From contig OX454526.1 of the NCBI GenBank assembly GCA_949715645.1, forward strand, positions 50,092,556 through 50,156,555: 64,000 nucleotides of DNA. Direction: 5' to 3'. Of this stretch, positions 1 through 11,177 are shown piece after piece; the stretch's first letter is position 1, and every line of letters starts with the position of its first letter. Below the pieces are notes generated by a model. The model saw nothing but the letters and a program-made list of their open reading frames with translations. It had not been told where the DNA came from and did no database searches. A program made the position numbers and the translations under genes. The stretch is from Portevinia maculata (taxonomy: Eukaryota; Arthropoda; Insecta; Diptera; Syrphidae).

Positions 1-769
1 AAATTGTAAGTTCTATATAGGGTTTAGTATTAGTTGTTAGGAAGGAAGAAAATTGATCATGGCGCTTAAGGAAAATAAGGAAGACGAGTTAACTTCAAAT
101 TCTTTTTTTTTTTACATGAGCCATTAACGGTCCGACGTTTATTGAAAGTATCTGACTTTTACCAGCTAGAACCACCTCCACAAAACGTGTGACCCCCGCG
201 TGACCTGAACGTTAATTATTATCATTTTGTTCAAACTTTCACTTTATATTGGAGCTCTAAAAGGCGAAGGTAACAAATTACCGTGCCATAGCTAAATTCT
301 CATATACTCACGCTTTTCGAAAGTATCTTGTACGAATCCCTTAGCTTTCAGTGCAATATTTTTATTTCCCCAACCAACATGGCTTTCTAAAATTAAGATC
401 AACTTCCACAAACCCCTCCGAATTAATTCCTTTTCAATATTCTGCCCTTGGCTTTGAGCTCTTATTGTTTAAATGGGTATCTTTAAGGTTAATAAACCCA
501 TCGCTTCACCAGAAGACTCTCGCCTCCTTCAACAAGATCTAGTACTTTTTCCGACTGATGCCGTAAGACCGGTTTGGAGCCCTTGTAATTCCATCACCTT
601 ATCGCGTAAATGCTACACGTTTCTTCCCCGACTTTGACTTCTGCAGAGTCACCATATATCCGCCGTTCTATCTCTTCGCGACCTTGGCATCTTGTGCGAT
701 CGAGGGCTTAACTTCCCTTCGTATATTGATAACATAATCAATTACAGGAGCATGTATAGTGGGAGGTTT
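1..769. other. No recognisable gene
   Basis: AT-rich DNA with only short open frames that resemble nothing I know. No repeat shared with the rest of the window was noticed. Confidence 0.5.
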
Positions 770-835
770 ATGATCCCTTTAATTCTGATCATAACTTCGC
801 CGTTAAAAAAGAAGAAGAAGAAGAGGGCCAGAAGT
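770..835 (+). repeat. LINE 3' end with (AAG)n tail
   Basis: The segment CCTTTAATTCTGAT followed by ATAACTTCGCCG and an AAGAAGAAG run recurs nearly unchanged at 29640-29695, and a shorter version lies at about 39190-39235. A shared sequence that ends in a short A-rich microsatellite is typical of the 3' terminus of a non-LTR retrotransposon. The parent LINE is not identified. Confidence 0.5.
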
Positions 836-928
836 CAGAGGGCCAAGGTGGCTACCTTGGGGAACACCAGGGGTGGCTTTAAAGACAAAGAGAGAACAGA
901 GCGAACACGAACGTTATAAGATCGATTC

Positions 929-1880
929 TCAAGGGAAGATGAAAACCAATTCAATAGTAGGGGGATCGAAACAACCCAGGAATGAGAGTTTGAAAAGAAT
1001 CAAACGATGAGATATTTTGTCAAATGCCATACTGAAGTCAGTAGCGATTAAATCCACTTCATTGCCACTTTCTAATGCAGAAAGTGTGACGGACACAAAG
1101 TCGATCAGGTTGGTGGTTGTGGATCTACCTTTGCGGAAACCATGCTGAACGTGGGAGATAAGAGACTTGCACTGGAAGATAAATGAATCGTACATCATAC
1201 TTTCAAAAACCTTGGGTAAATGCGAGAGCTTAGCAATATTGGTTAGCAATAGTTTGATACGTCATTCTTTGGTCCTTTTTTGTGAACTGGTGAAATGAAG
1301 GACGTTTTCCAGATTTGAGGAAATTTTCCAAGAGATAGAGAATGTTTAAAGAGATCAGTAATGAAAGGTGAAAGAACCGCAGAAATTTTTTTAAGAAGGA
1401 TGGCTAGAAGACTGTCTGGGCCGGGTAAAAATTCATCATTGAGATGAAGAAGTTTGTCGCGCACCATGGAATGGTTAAAGGTGGGTAAAATTAATGGGCC
1501 AACGGTATAGTTTTTCAGATAACTAAAGTAAGATTCATCCGGTTCTGGGCAGTCGTAAGCGAAGGACTGTTTGAACACGGTTGCAAAAGAATTTGCGATT
1601 GCAAATGGGTCCGTTGAGGACTCGCCTTTAAATAGGAGTGCGGAGGGATATCCATCAGATTTCCTTTTATAATTAACAAAATGAAAAAATGACTGTGAGT
1701 CCTTGATGAGGTTAGCTTGAGCATCAAAAAGAAAGCGTTGATAGAGACAGTGAAAAAGTTTAGGTAAGTACGAACCGAGCTATTTTTAATAATCTGTTGC
1801 ACTTCTGGATTGAAGATAGATTGCCCATAGTTTGTTGCGTTTATTACGAAGTGAACCAATACGATAGCCATAATAATCAA
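929..1880 (-). pseudogene. Jockey/CR1-type LINE reverse transcriptase remnant
   Basis: Three overlapping frames on the minus strand (1515-1880, 1243-1578, 929-1249) carry successive parts of a non-LTR pol protein. First comes the endonuclease-RT linker (YRIGSLRNKRNKLWA). Then the start of RT (PGPDSL, IWKTSFISPVHKKG, SNYC). Then the middle of RT (LPKVFESMMYDSF, HVQHGFRKGRSTTTNLIDFV, DLIATDFSMAFDKISH, with the catalytic aspartate in the TDFSMAFD box). The frames are joined by frameshifts, so the copy is dead. The YADD box and 3' end are absent, and the fragment abuts an RTE-like piece at about 1885. The jockey/CR1 assignment rests on motif style and is tentative. Confidence 0.8.
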
Positions 1881-1885
1881 GTGCG

Positions 1886-2215
1886 CATTGCAGGGACGTT
1901 TGATCCTCGCTTATTATGGCTACATCGATAGCAAATAATACCTGATGCACTTTGGAGTCCGTGTAGCAGATAATCAGGACCGTGATAAATATCAAGGGAC
2001 TTAAGACGCTTCCCTGGTGTACACAGACTTTGATTGCGAACTCCTCGATGACGTCAGCGGGTCATCTAACTGTTGTCTATACTCCCTCATACATTTCCAT
2101 GATCACCTGTACGTAGGTTTCTGAAACAATCATAACAGACCCACTTGGTTGTCTGTCAAAGGCCTTTTCAAATCAACCAACACCATATGAAGGGTCTTTC
2201 ATTAGCGACTTAACA
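1886..2215 (-). pseudogene. RTE-type LINE reverse transcriptase fragment
   Basis: Minus-strand translation gives FEKAFDR, then VIMEMYEGVQTTVR, VHQGSVLSPLIFITVL, and a decayed FADD box (LFAIDVAIISEDQTSLQ). This is the central RT domain of an RTE-like non-LTR element. The second catalytic aspartate box reads AID instead of ADD and the frame is broken several times. Closely related sequence on the + strand lies at 18045-18170 and 23385-23540. At about 1885 it joins directly to the jockey-like fragment. Confidence 0.7.
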
Positions 2216-2296
2216 ACTTTAAACTTTCAATGTGAACCTCAAACCGATTAACGAACTGTCAATGTCAAAATATTCAGTAAATTCAAAAAAAAAAAA

Positions 2297-3023
2297 ATGC
2301 TGCAGTACATTAAGGAACAACGTTTACAAATAATTCAAATTTACTACCAAAATTCTGAGTCGGTGGTCGCAACTTTAAGAGCGTAAACGCCAATTTTCGG
2401 TACGGTTTTCATGCCTGTGACGTCATTGGGCCGTTTTTTTCGCCGATGAAAATGGCCGTCACGTTACGGTTAATGGTATTTGCTTCAGAGACATGTTGGA
2501 ACGTTATTTCTTTGAACAATTGCAGGAATCGGAAATCAGTGATGTGTGGTTCCAACAAGACGGCGCCAAAAGCCAACGAGCGGGTGCAACAATCGAGTTA
2601 TGGAATTCTCAGTTCGGTGAACGTGTTATCTCGAGAAACGGACCCGTCTATTGGCCGCCGAGATCCTGTGATTTAACGCTTCTAGACTTTTTTTTATTAG
2701 GCCACATTAAACCATTGTTCAATGCCAACACAACGGCGACGTTAGAGGTGCTTAGAGCCAATATTGAGCGATATTTTCGGCACCAAAAGGAAAACATCCG
2801 ACAAGTGAAGCATTTATTACTAGCAGTTTTAAGAAAAGTCGTGAAAAGTGCGATGGAAAGCGCAAGTTACATATATGCAAACGCCAGCACCATTGCCAGC
2901 AACAGACGACAAACACGACACCTTTATCCGGTCAATAATATCGCGAATAACTTGCCCCGTGAACTCTTTCAAGGGAAACGATTCCTTCGGAGTTTATTCA
3001 CAATAGCCCTAACTTTGTTATAG
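2297..3023 (+). pseudogene. Mariner-like transposase, internally deleted
   Basis: The frame from ATG 2297 encodes a helix-turn-helix start (KEQRLQIIQIYYQNSESVVATLRA) and then breaks. After about 60 bp it resumes in the catalytic part: IGPFFFADENGRHVTVNG, DVWFQQDGAKSQ, RVISRNGPVYWPPRSCDLT. The family is the Tc1/mariner-superfamily group common in insects, with a DUF4817-like N-terminus, QQDGA second-aspartate box and WPPRSCDLTPLDFFLWG-like C-terminal box. About half of the normal protein, including the first catalytic aspartate, is missing. The C-terminal open frame 2493-3023 continues past the homologous part. A fuller relative lies at 45490-47218. Confidence 0.8.
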
Positions 3024-3093
3024 GCCTTTGATATTATCTAGCCTTCGATAAATGGTACATTAAACATTTTGTCTTGTTTTGTTTCCAGTGGAA

Positions 3094-3310
3094 TAGGTCC
3101 GTTCGCGTGCTTTATGGGTAGAAAATAAAAACTGTCAAATTTCCAAAATCAAGAAAGAATCCTCTCATTTCAAAGAAATAACGCGAACACTTTTGTGTAA
3201 AAAGATGAAATACGTCAAAGTTTGTCTTGAAAAGAAGCTGCCGCTGTTTCTTTTTTTTTAATTGGCAAACTCGTAGGATTGCATTATTTGACAGTTTTCA
3301 TTTTCTTGCC
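3094..3310 (+). mobile_element. TCGCG-type MITE, 3'-truncated copy
   Basis: Starts TAGGTCCGTTCGCG and matches the left two-thirds of the elements ending at 13379, 17003 and 22330 (blocks AAACTGTCAAAT, CCTCTCATTTCAAAG, TTTGACAGTTTTCATTTT, GCCAGCTGAAAA). Homology stops near 3310, so the right terminal repeat is lost. Confidence 0.7.
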
Positions 3311-3368
3311 AGCTGAAAACCAAGTGAATTACTCTTCCCGCTATTTTATTTTATGTTACTTAGGGCGG

Positions 3369-3480
3369 TTTGTTGAAACGATATGTATGTTCAACATAAG
3401 CGCTTATGTGCTACTTTTCCTAAGCGTAAACGGTCACTTAAGTGGTCATGTTGAATTTAAATATTTATGTTTCGTTTCAG
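3369..3480 (+). repeat. Short dispersed repeat in the Pgant7 intron
   Basis: Contains the palindromic block AACATAAGCGCTTATGTG plus AAATATTTATGTTTC. The same blocks occur, rearranged or inverted, at 9885-9960. It directly precedes the Pgant7 exon. It may be a relic MITE; the ends are not defined. Confidence 0.35.
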
Positions 3481-3536
3481 CAAACGCCCCTGCTCTTTGC
3501 CATTAAAATATACCAATCGTTTTTCTTCTTTTCCAG

Positions 3537-5107
3537 ACTTGGGAAACTTTGAGCCGCGCGACCTTCAAAAACGAACTGGACCAGGCGAAGATGGCGAAGC
3601 CTACATCCTTCCACAGGAAAAGAAGAGCCTAGCCGACGATTCTGAAATGGAATACGGTATGAATATAGCTTGTTCGGACGAAATATCACTGCATCGCTCG
3701 ATACGCGATACACGTCTGGAAGAATGCAAGCACTGGGACTATCCGTATGACTTGCCAAAGACTTCCATTATCATTGTGTTCCATAACGAAGGTTTCTCCG
3801 TTCTAATGCGTACCGTCCATTCTGTAATTGATCGTTCGCCAAAGCATGTCCTCCATGAAATCCTACTGGTCGACGACTATTCCGATAAGTCTGATCTGAA
3901 AGAAAAACTCGACAGCTATCTTGAACAGTTCAATGGACTGGTTCGTCTGATCCGAAACGAGGAGAGAGAGGGTCTTATTCGAACGCGTTCGAGGGGAGCT
4001 AAAGAAGCCACCGGTGAGGTAATTGTCTACCTTGATGCTCACTGCGAAGTAAATTTGAACTGGTTGCCACCGCTATTGGCACCAATTTACCGCGACAGAA
4101 CTGTAATGACAGTACCAATCATCGATGGAATCGATCACAAGACTTTTGAATACCGTCCAGTCTATGGCAATGGCCATCATTTCCGTGGCATATTTGAATG
4201 GGGCATGTTGTACAAGGAGAACGAAGTGCCAAAGAAGGAGCAGAAGCGGCGGGCACACAACAGTGAGCCGTACAAAAGTCCGACTCATGCCGGTGGGCTG
4301 TTCGCAATCAATCGGGAGTATTTCCTGGAACTGGGTGCCTACGATGCTGGCCTATTGGTCTGGGGCGGTGAGAATTTTGAGTTGAGCTTTAAAATTTGGC
4401 AGTGCGGTGGCAGTATCGAGTGGGTGCCTTGTTCGAAGGTTGGACATGTCTATCGTGGCTTTATGCCGTATAACTTTGGAAAATTGGGTCAGAAAAAGAA
4501 GGGACCACTGATCACTATCAATTACAAACGAGTTATTGAAACGTGGTTCGATGAAACGCACAAGGAGTACTTCTATACGAGGGAACCGTTGGCTAGATTT
4601 TTGGACATGGGTGATATATCTGACCAGTTGGCTCTGAAGGAACGTCTTAAGTGCAAGAGTTTTCAATGGTTTATGGACAATGTAGCTTATGACGTGTACG
4701 ACAAGTTTCCTGCTCTGCCGGCTAATTTGAATTGGGGTGAACTGCGATCGGTGGCGTCAGATAATTGCCTCGACTCAATGGGCCATCAACCGCCAGCCAT
4801 TATGGGACTGCAACACTGTCATGGAGCGGGTAATAATCAGCTCATACGACTGAATGCAGCCGGACAGATGGGAGTTGGTGAACGTTGCGTTGAAGCCGAC
4901 CGACAAGGAGTAAAACTAGCCGTTTGTCGACTGGGCACAGTGGACGGTCCATGGCAGTATAATGAAGAAACACGCCATCTTTTGCATCGTGTAAATAAAA
5001 AATGTATGGCCCTACATCCGCAGACATCGCAACTGCTGCTGAGTCATTGCGATGTCAATGACGCCTACCAGCAGTGGAATTTCAAACCGATTAAGCCTAG
5101 GTGGTAG
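3537..5107 (+). CDS. Pgant7: Polypeptide N-acetylgalactosaminyltransferase 7-like, terminal coding exon
   Basis: Encodes the lumenal catalytic and lectin parts of a Golgi type II membrane enzyme that transfers GalNAc from UDP-GalNAc to Ser/Thr (mucin-type O-glycosylation). An acceptor TTTTCCAG ends at 3536. The exon starts in phase 1 and runs 522 complete codons to TAG. Visible: the GNFEP stem motif seen in GALNT7-group proteins, catalytic DAH (D at 4034, H at 4040), WGGEN at 4361, the third metal-ligand histidine in GHVYR (4442), CKSFQWFMDNVAYDV at the end of the catalytic domain, and a ricin-type lectin domain from about 4736 with CLDSM and a final QQW. All key residues are intact, so the gene looks functional. 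The cytoplasmic tail, membrane anchor and most of the stem must lie in upstream exons not recognised here. GALNT7-type enzymes prefer already glycosylated peptides; that is family knowledge. The paralogue assignment is by remembered similarity. Confidence 0.93.
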
Positions 5108-5169
5108 TATGCCTAATGATTCAGTATTTTTTTTTCAGTTTGACGAACAGTTTTTGGTGTTTTTTTTTA

Positions 5170-5175
5170 AATAAA
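5170..5175 (+). terminator. Poly(A) signal of Pgant7
   Basis: AATAAA, 63 bp after the stop codon, in a T-rich 3' UTR. Confidence 0.75.
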
Positions 5176-7189
5176 ACTATGTAAGTTTGTCTCGTTTTTG
5201 AATTGGTTTTCTGTAGCTGCAGTAGGATGGTGGGTTTTTAATTGGAACTGAAAAAGTGATGATGACATTGTGCTGCTTAAAATAAAAATTTTGTAATTCT
5301 CGAGACCAAGAAGATTTTCGATTCACAAAGTCCACTCATTTGGCTGGACATGACAGCTAACATAATTATTATAATATTTTTTGTGGCAATCAATATAAGC
5401 GCTCAGTGGTATGTCAATTCTTCTAAAGCGTCTTGACACAACCTGCCACAAGTGAATACAATTTTTTCCAGCGAAATATAATAAAATTGGAAATCGTTTT
5501 CTTTTGGCTGGGTTAAGACACCAACATAGAGTCCGCCGTCTTCTCCTTTATTGACTAGCTATGATCTGGATTAAAAGGATCATAAAACCTTGTGGTTTGC
5601 CGTCAAAGTAAGTCGATCGTTATTCGTTTGCAAAAGCCGAACGTATTTAATTCGTATTTTCTGTTTTATTTAAAAAGAAATCATCGCCGAAATACCCACC
5701 GTGAACCCTGCGTTGCGAAATTTCAGTTACAGAATTCTAATTTATAAATAGTTCGGCAAATATTTTGATACGGTAAAGTGCTACAAGTTTAAAAAACTCA
5801 ACAAATGTAAATTCTTTCGATTATTAAGAGAGATGAAGCGGTTATTTTCTGCAACTTGCCTTCAATCTTACATAGTACATTTTTAACTTTGTACGCTCAA
5901 CAGAAAATTTATCTAAAATGTTTGTTATTAGATTTTAAATTTTTTTTTTATAATAAAAAAGATATATTTTTTTTTATTTTACTACTTTCTCTTTCTAGTA
6001 CCTATATAAATGAATTTCTATTAAGGAACGAAACTGAAGTAAAAGTTAAATTAAAGATATTAAATAAAATAACTTTAATATGTGATAAAATCATTCATGT
6101 TGTTTTAAAAAAAGAAGCAGAGCAAAATATTAAATTTAACAAAAAAAAAATATGTTTCGTTAGATCGTAAGTGTTTATTCCAAAAGCAATGAAAATCAAT
6201 GCACACAAATCGTTTTGAAAGTATTCATGTTTTATTGCACTAAACTTGAATGCCGAACATTTGTTTAAACTAAGGTCCGTAAGATCAATCGCAGTTTAAA
6301 CTATCAAGTAGTTAACCCTTTTCAGACACAAAAATCAGCCGCTTGAGATAAAATCCTGAATGTTGGCTTACTAATATGGTATTTCTTAACAGAAATACAA
6401 ACAAAATATGGATATGGTACCTAACCTGACTGCAAGGTGATGCCCAACATACTGGAGAGTGTTACCTGGTGTTTAGTTGCACACCTGTATAAATGTTTAA
6501 GATGGTTTATTGGTTCAATTTAAAAGTTACATATTTTTTGCCCGTGGTATGCAGGGAAACAGTTTTTCTCACGTTTTAAGCACAAATAAACATTACATTT
6601 ATTGCAAATAATTAATGTTTTTTGTTGCACTCCGACATCTCACACCGCACAGGATTTCTTTTTGAACAAAGTGGGGCTGTGCAATATTTTGTCTTTGCGA
6701 ATCTCCTCCTGCGGGTGTACCAGAAGTGGCCTTTTGCTTTTAAGAGGTAGAATAGATATGCCATCTGCAATTTCTCTGTCTGAATCTTTCGCAGTTGAAG
6801 TATTGAATCATGTATAGGTCGACTCCACCTATGCTTTCATTCTAAAGCTGCACAACTTCAAAACGATTTACTACTCCTCGATGTAGTTGCATGAATTTTA
6901 GACGCATCTTCGAGCTTTGTCTGCTTAACCGATTCCTATGAAATTCGAAGTTAGATCTTAGACCATCTTGTAAAAACTACAGTCCCTTTCTCACTGACCA
7001 TTGGTAATGGGCGATTAGTAAACCTGCTGGCACGCTCTGTTTCACCAGCATAAACTCCTCTGTTTTTAAATACATAATATCAAATAATTGAAATGAAGGA
7101 AAATAGTTGTCGAATTACAATTTATGTTCCTCGCCTCTGCTGGTATGTGATTGGCCCTCATATGATTATAAAAAATTGGGATGTTCCAA
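5176..7189. other. Intergenic, AT-rich, no recognisable gene
   Basis: Contains long A and T runs (for example 5940-5980 and 6140-6150). Open frames at 5856-6170 and 6602-6817 are low-complexity or unlike known proteins and I do not support them as genes. Confidence 0.5.
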
Positions 7190-7480
7190 CGCCTATAATT
7201 TTGTATACCCTATTCTAAGGGTATGTCGATCTAGCCATGTCCGTCCGTCCGTCCGTCTGTGGGCAAAAATTAGGCCTTTAAGCTGGACCTTGAGAGCTGA
7301 AATTTTAGCCATATACTCTCTAGGGGCCCGAAATAATCGAGTTTAGGAATTTTTGAAATCCGCCCACAGACACGCCCACAAACAAAAAAAAAACAAATCA
7401 GGAGATAAAGTTTCTAAAATCCGGACACTGACACGTCCACAACTAAATAAACAATTTTATTGGAAAGTCGACGTTTGAGC
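7190..7480 (-). repeat. Dispersed fly repeat with CCATGTCCGTCCGTCCG box
   Basis: TATACCCTATTCTAAGGGTA is followed by GATCTAGCCATGTCCGTCCG, GAGAGCTGAAATTTTAGCC and repeated CCGCCCACAGACACGCCCAC blocks. It is the inverse complement of the right part of the repeat at 58555-59450. Sequences of this kind are widespread between genes in flies. I do not know a reliable family name. Confidence 0.7.
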
Positions 7481-9351
7481 TAGGAAACTGAAATTTATAA
7501 TATAAGCCGTATTTCTTTGCATGCGGATATAGGCATGGCATTAAAAAATGACCATCGCCGCTTAAGAATTCATAAAAAAAAACTTGGCAGCACACCTATG
7601 ACATGCACCGTTACACAGCTGTAAGTTGTAGTTAAGAAATTTGTATTGAAAATCCTGAAATTGAAAAATATTTACTTCCGCCAATTGAAATTGATGCCAA
7701 GCATATTCTAAAATTATGAAAAACAATTTCACATTAACAGATTTGCTAAATTCAATTACCCTCTAAATGAAGTTTGAAAAATAATAATAATAAAATCACG
7801 AATAAATTATTCGGCGGGATGTGTGAGTGGTCGGTGGGTTGTCAAACTTTGACATTTCCTGAAAAAATCATCGGAAGGATTCATCAGAAACGAAGAAAAT
7901 GGATTTTGGAAGCACTGTTTATCCCCGCTAAAGGACTTAGCGGTGATAGCTATCTCCGCTAAAGTTAGCGTATATAGGATAAGTTGTTGTTGTATTTTAC
8001 ATGCAAATTTCAAATTATCCCTATATCCGCGTGCAAAGAAACACTATTATATTTGTTCGTATAATAGGATGTTGTCTATGAAAATGCACCATCAAAATAT
8101 TTGGTGAAGTAGAAGTGAGGTGTTTCAACGTCTGCACTCTTTTGGAGCAAGATATGCTATTTGGCGCGATCAATTTGCAATGCAAATGCGGATTCCCTAC
8201 GAAATAAATTGCTATCACTTGCCAAACCATGGTCACATGAGTTATTTGATCAATGAGAAAAGGTAAAATAGTAGGGAATAGTAGTTGCCTTGGAAATTAA
8301 ACGCGCCCATTGCTTCAGCCTCAAGCTGACGGTGTAGTCGTGTTTTCCATTTAATATCTTTTTTTTTGTTTGTATTGAATTGGTGGAATTTCTTCAGCTA
8401 TTACACTTGGAATTGGCTCAACAAAATCTACAAGGTCACGTAACTCGATACCCATAGCAGCAACATCTTTAAAATTAATGTTTTGCAACTATAGTTTCCC
8501 TATAAATACGCCTTGTGTTTCATAGTCACGTTCATTTTCCGATTGTTTAGTAGCAGTTATGCTAGATTGAGCAGTTTGAATAAGTTCAACACAATATCCA
8601 CTACCTCATTAATTTCATCTTCATGGCCTTCTTCCACATCAGAATCTGTTAAAGCAGGACCGATTTTAAATTTTTGGCGCGCAAAATGAAAAACAAAACC
8701 TTGGATGACTTTTGTCCAATAATAATAAAGCGTCAAAATCAGTAAAAGCTTAGGTGCAATATATGGGACATCTTGTCTGAAAGGGTTAATCTATGGGTAA
8801 ACTTAATCGGTTGCTTAAACCTTCCTCGTAAGATCAAACACAAAACATGAATAGATTAGTTCAAATTCTATCAGAGTTCTTTCTGAAGTGCTGATTCGCT
8901 TTCTTAAACGTAAAAAAAATTAAGGCATAGAATTTGAGTAAATTGCAGAAATCGTATGGAAAAATCATTGATATTATAAAGGGTATATTTAAGTGAAACA
9001 TGAGAAGGTATGTTAAAGAAAAAAAAAAAAAAAACAGTGAACACGTTGACCAAAAGGGCTTGATGCAGCAATTAACAGGCATTTTCACTTGTTTTTTGTA
9101 TAAATTTTGTTATTAATTAACTGTTTTTGTTCGTTTGTATTTAGTAGTATTAAATATATGTATAGAAAATAATGAGTGTCAACATTTTAAAAAATTAGTG
9201 CTCAGTTTTTGTGCATGTGGAACAGATTATTGAACGTTACGAGTTTTAAAAAAGCCTTAGAATAGTATGGTGTTAATGTTATGATGATCATTGAAGGTGA
9301 GACGTGGCACTGAATGACAAATAAACAGTTGACAGTAGGAAGTTAATCGAA
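7481..9351. other. No recognisable gene
   Basis: AT-rich. Short frames at 7774-7962, 8021-8236 and 8861-9088 show no protein-like motif. An A run lies at 9018-9032. Confidence 0.5.
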
Positions 9352-9463
9352 GAAATGAGAGTTTAATCCTACCTTCGAGTTCGCATAAATTAATCGACAA
9401 TTTGAACTCGCGATGAACTATCTTCGTGAAATCATCGAAGATGGAGGATTAAACCCTATTTCA
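9352..9463. repeat. Imperfect inverted repeat (hairpin or MITE-like)
   Basis: The left arm GAAATGAGAGTTTAATCCT continues to ACCTTCGA. The right arm, read in reverse complement, is GAAATAGGGTTTAATCCTCC then ATCTTCGA. Inside lies a second short pair CGAGTTC/GAACTCG. The outer arms are about 27 nt and imperfect. No clear target duplication was found. Confidence 0.45.
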
Positions 9464-10392
9464 TGGAATAAGCTACTATTGATCTTACGTCCCTAAATGT
9501 CTAAGTACATAATTGCTGGCTTTATATTCGCATCCATACTACCCAATCATTTTAGTACATACTTTCAAAACGAACTAGGTGTTACATTTTTTTCCCTTAT
9601 AATATCTGTATATGTACATATTTTTTGACTATATTTAAACAGTTGATAAAACCAACGAATTAAATAAAATATTAAAAAAATAAAACGTTAGAACAATCAA
9701 GCTAACCTCGCTACAAACATAAATAAAGAAAAAATACTCCACGTTATGATAAGCTTTGACACAATTTTCTTGTTCTTTTTTCAAAAATACATACACACTG
9801 TTGACAGTTTTAAACGTTATGGTGCCAACCAGGCCGTCAAGTGGACATATTTAAGACATTCCCACATCAAAATGTTATGTAATTTAAGGTCGTTTGTTGA
9901 AAAGAAACATAAATATTTAAGGTCAACATAAGCACTTATGTGACAGTTCAAGCGGGAGAAATGATTCGTCCAGCGAACGGTCCTTAGTGCTTATGGCGAC
10001 ATTGTTTGGAACATTTAATACAAACTATGTTTTTCATAGGTAATGAGTAACAAATAAAAATGTTTGGTTTTGTTTTTAGAAAAAACTTAAATGACAATCA
10101 ACTGCTGTCTATTGTTGTAATTTTATTTAACTTCGTGTAAAAAAAAAAAATTAGCATGCCTGTTAAAAAAAATTGTAAGCAGTACCCAATGATCACAATC
10201 TTAATTTACATTTTTGATTTGTCGACAACATATTTCACTTTTCTATAGAACATTTGGGATAAATTCGCTTTATTATATCTTGGGCTTGTATCGTTGTTCA
10301 AGTGTAATAGTACATATATCATTTTCAAAAACAAAATACACTGGATTTTGAAACACTTCTAAACTTATAATAAAAAATAAATAAATATTAGG
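9464..10392. other. No recognisable gene
   Basis: AT-rich with A runs near 10140. The stretch 9885-9960 shares AACATAAGCACTTATGTG-type sequence with the intron repeat at 3369-3480. Confidence 0.45.
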
Positions 10393-10555
10393 CATTAACG
10401 GCCCATAGAGGGCCTTAAACCTAGCTTCATCAACCATTGTTTGTGCAAAGTGGAAGCAAATTTGAGAAGCTTCTCATGACAATTAAAATGTACTCTTCGT
10501 CAGACGTTCGCAAGAGGTGGGGCAGTGGAAAACAACTTTTAGATGTTACTTGGGA
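10393..10555 (-). mobile_element. SINE family B, 3' part
   Basis: Read on the minus strand it contains CTGCCCCACCTCTTGCGAA, AATTGTCATGAGAAG, AAATTTGCT and GGGCCGTTAATGCC, then an A/T-rich tail. The same blocks in the same order occur in the complete copy at 13843-14105, and the 5' blocks occur in the copy at 27095-27216. The tRNA-like head is missing here. Confidence 0.65.
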
Positions 10556-10558
10556 CAC

Positions 10559-10638
10559 TTAACCCTTTCGATCCGGATGGGACATCCAAGGTATAAAAAC
10601 ACCTTTGTTCTATGTCCCATCCGGATCGAAAGGGTTAA
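10559..10638. mobile_element. Tiny piggyBac-like palindromic MITE with TTAA target
   Basis: TTAA (10559-10562) is followed by CCCTTTCGATCCGGATGGGA and CAT. The exact reverse complement ends in GGG at 10634, followed by TTAA (10635-10638). The 28-nt arms (10558-10585 and 10612-10639) match perfectly with a 26-nt spacer. TTAA target duplication with CCC...GGG ends is the signature of piggyBac transposition. At 72 bp the element has no coding room and must rely on a transposase elsewhere. A structured RNA hairpin is the alternative. Confidence 0.7.
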
Positions 10639-10839
10639 GCAATGCCCGAACCCTATTGTTTCGGAGAATCGAGAAGTCTAACATTCAATTGTGCATTTTT
10701 CGATGTAAAGTGAAATACTGTTTCGCACTTTATCTCCGAGTTATTTTGATAAGTTGTCGCTTTAGTCCTTCAGTTAGTGCTGTTTTTGGCTAAGTGTCAT
10801 CAGTTGCACAACCAAGGGAAGGGACCCTTCCACTTGTGC

Positions 10840-11050
10840 GGGCTTCCTACGGCATTGGTGTCCATTCGCTCTATATGTCCTAGTCACGTGAGACGACTGA
10901 TACGTTCTTTTCTGACAACGTCAATGTCGGTGTACAAATCGAAAACCTCTTCCGAACTGTGTCTATATGCTCCATATGTCCTAGTCGTGAGAGACTACTG
11001 ATGTGTACTTTATTGACGAGGTCGATGTCGCTGTATGTAGGTATATAGCA
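10840..11050 (-). pseudogene. RTE-like LINE C-terminus with internal duplication
   Basis: Minus-strand reading gives YTDIDVVRKERISRLT, then LGHIERMDTNAV, which is the C-terminal region (IDVV..RLxWLGHxxRM) of an RTE-like pol. The segment is present twice in tandem about 100 bp apart (10873-10945 and 10975-11040, sharing TATATGTCCTAGTC-like sequence and ACGTCAATGTCGGTGTA-like sequence). It is out of frame and dead. It is probably continuous with the fragment at 11523-11640 before a MITE landed between them. Confidence 0.6.
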
Positions 11051-11177
11051 TATAGTTATAAAATCTGCTCATCCAATGTCCGGCTACGTAATAACCAAAA
11101 TTCATTTGAAGAGTTTCGCGTTCAAAGCGACCAAAGTACAAAACAATGGCGATAGGTAAATATAGCTTATCGCTTGA

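Noticed and set aside
3467..3536. N-terminal 23 residues of the open frame leading into the GalNAc-transferase
   Set aside because: The polypyrimidine tract and CAG at 3536 mark an intron end, and homology starts just after it; the upstream part is intronic read-through without a membrane anchor.
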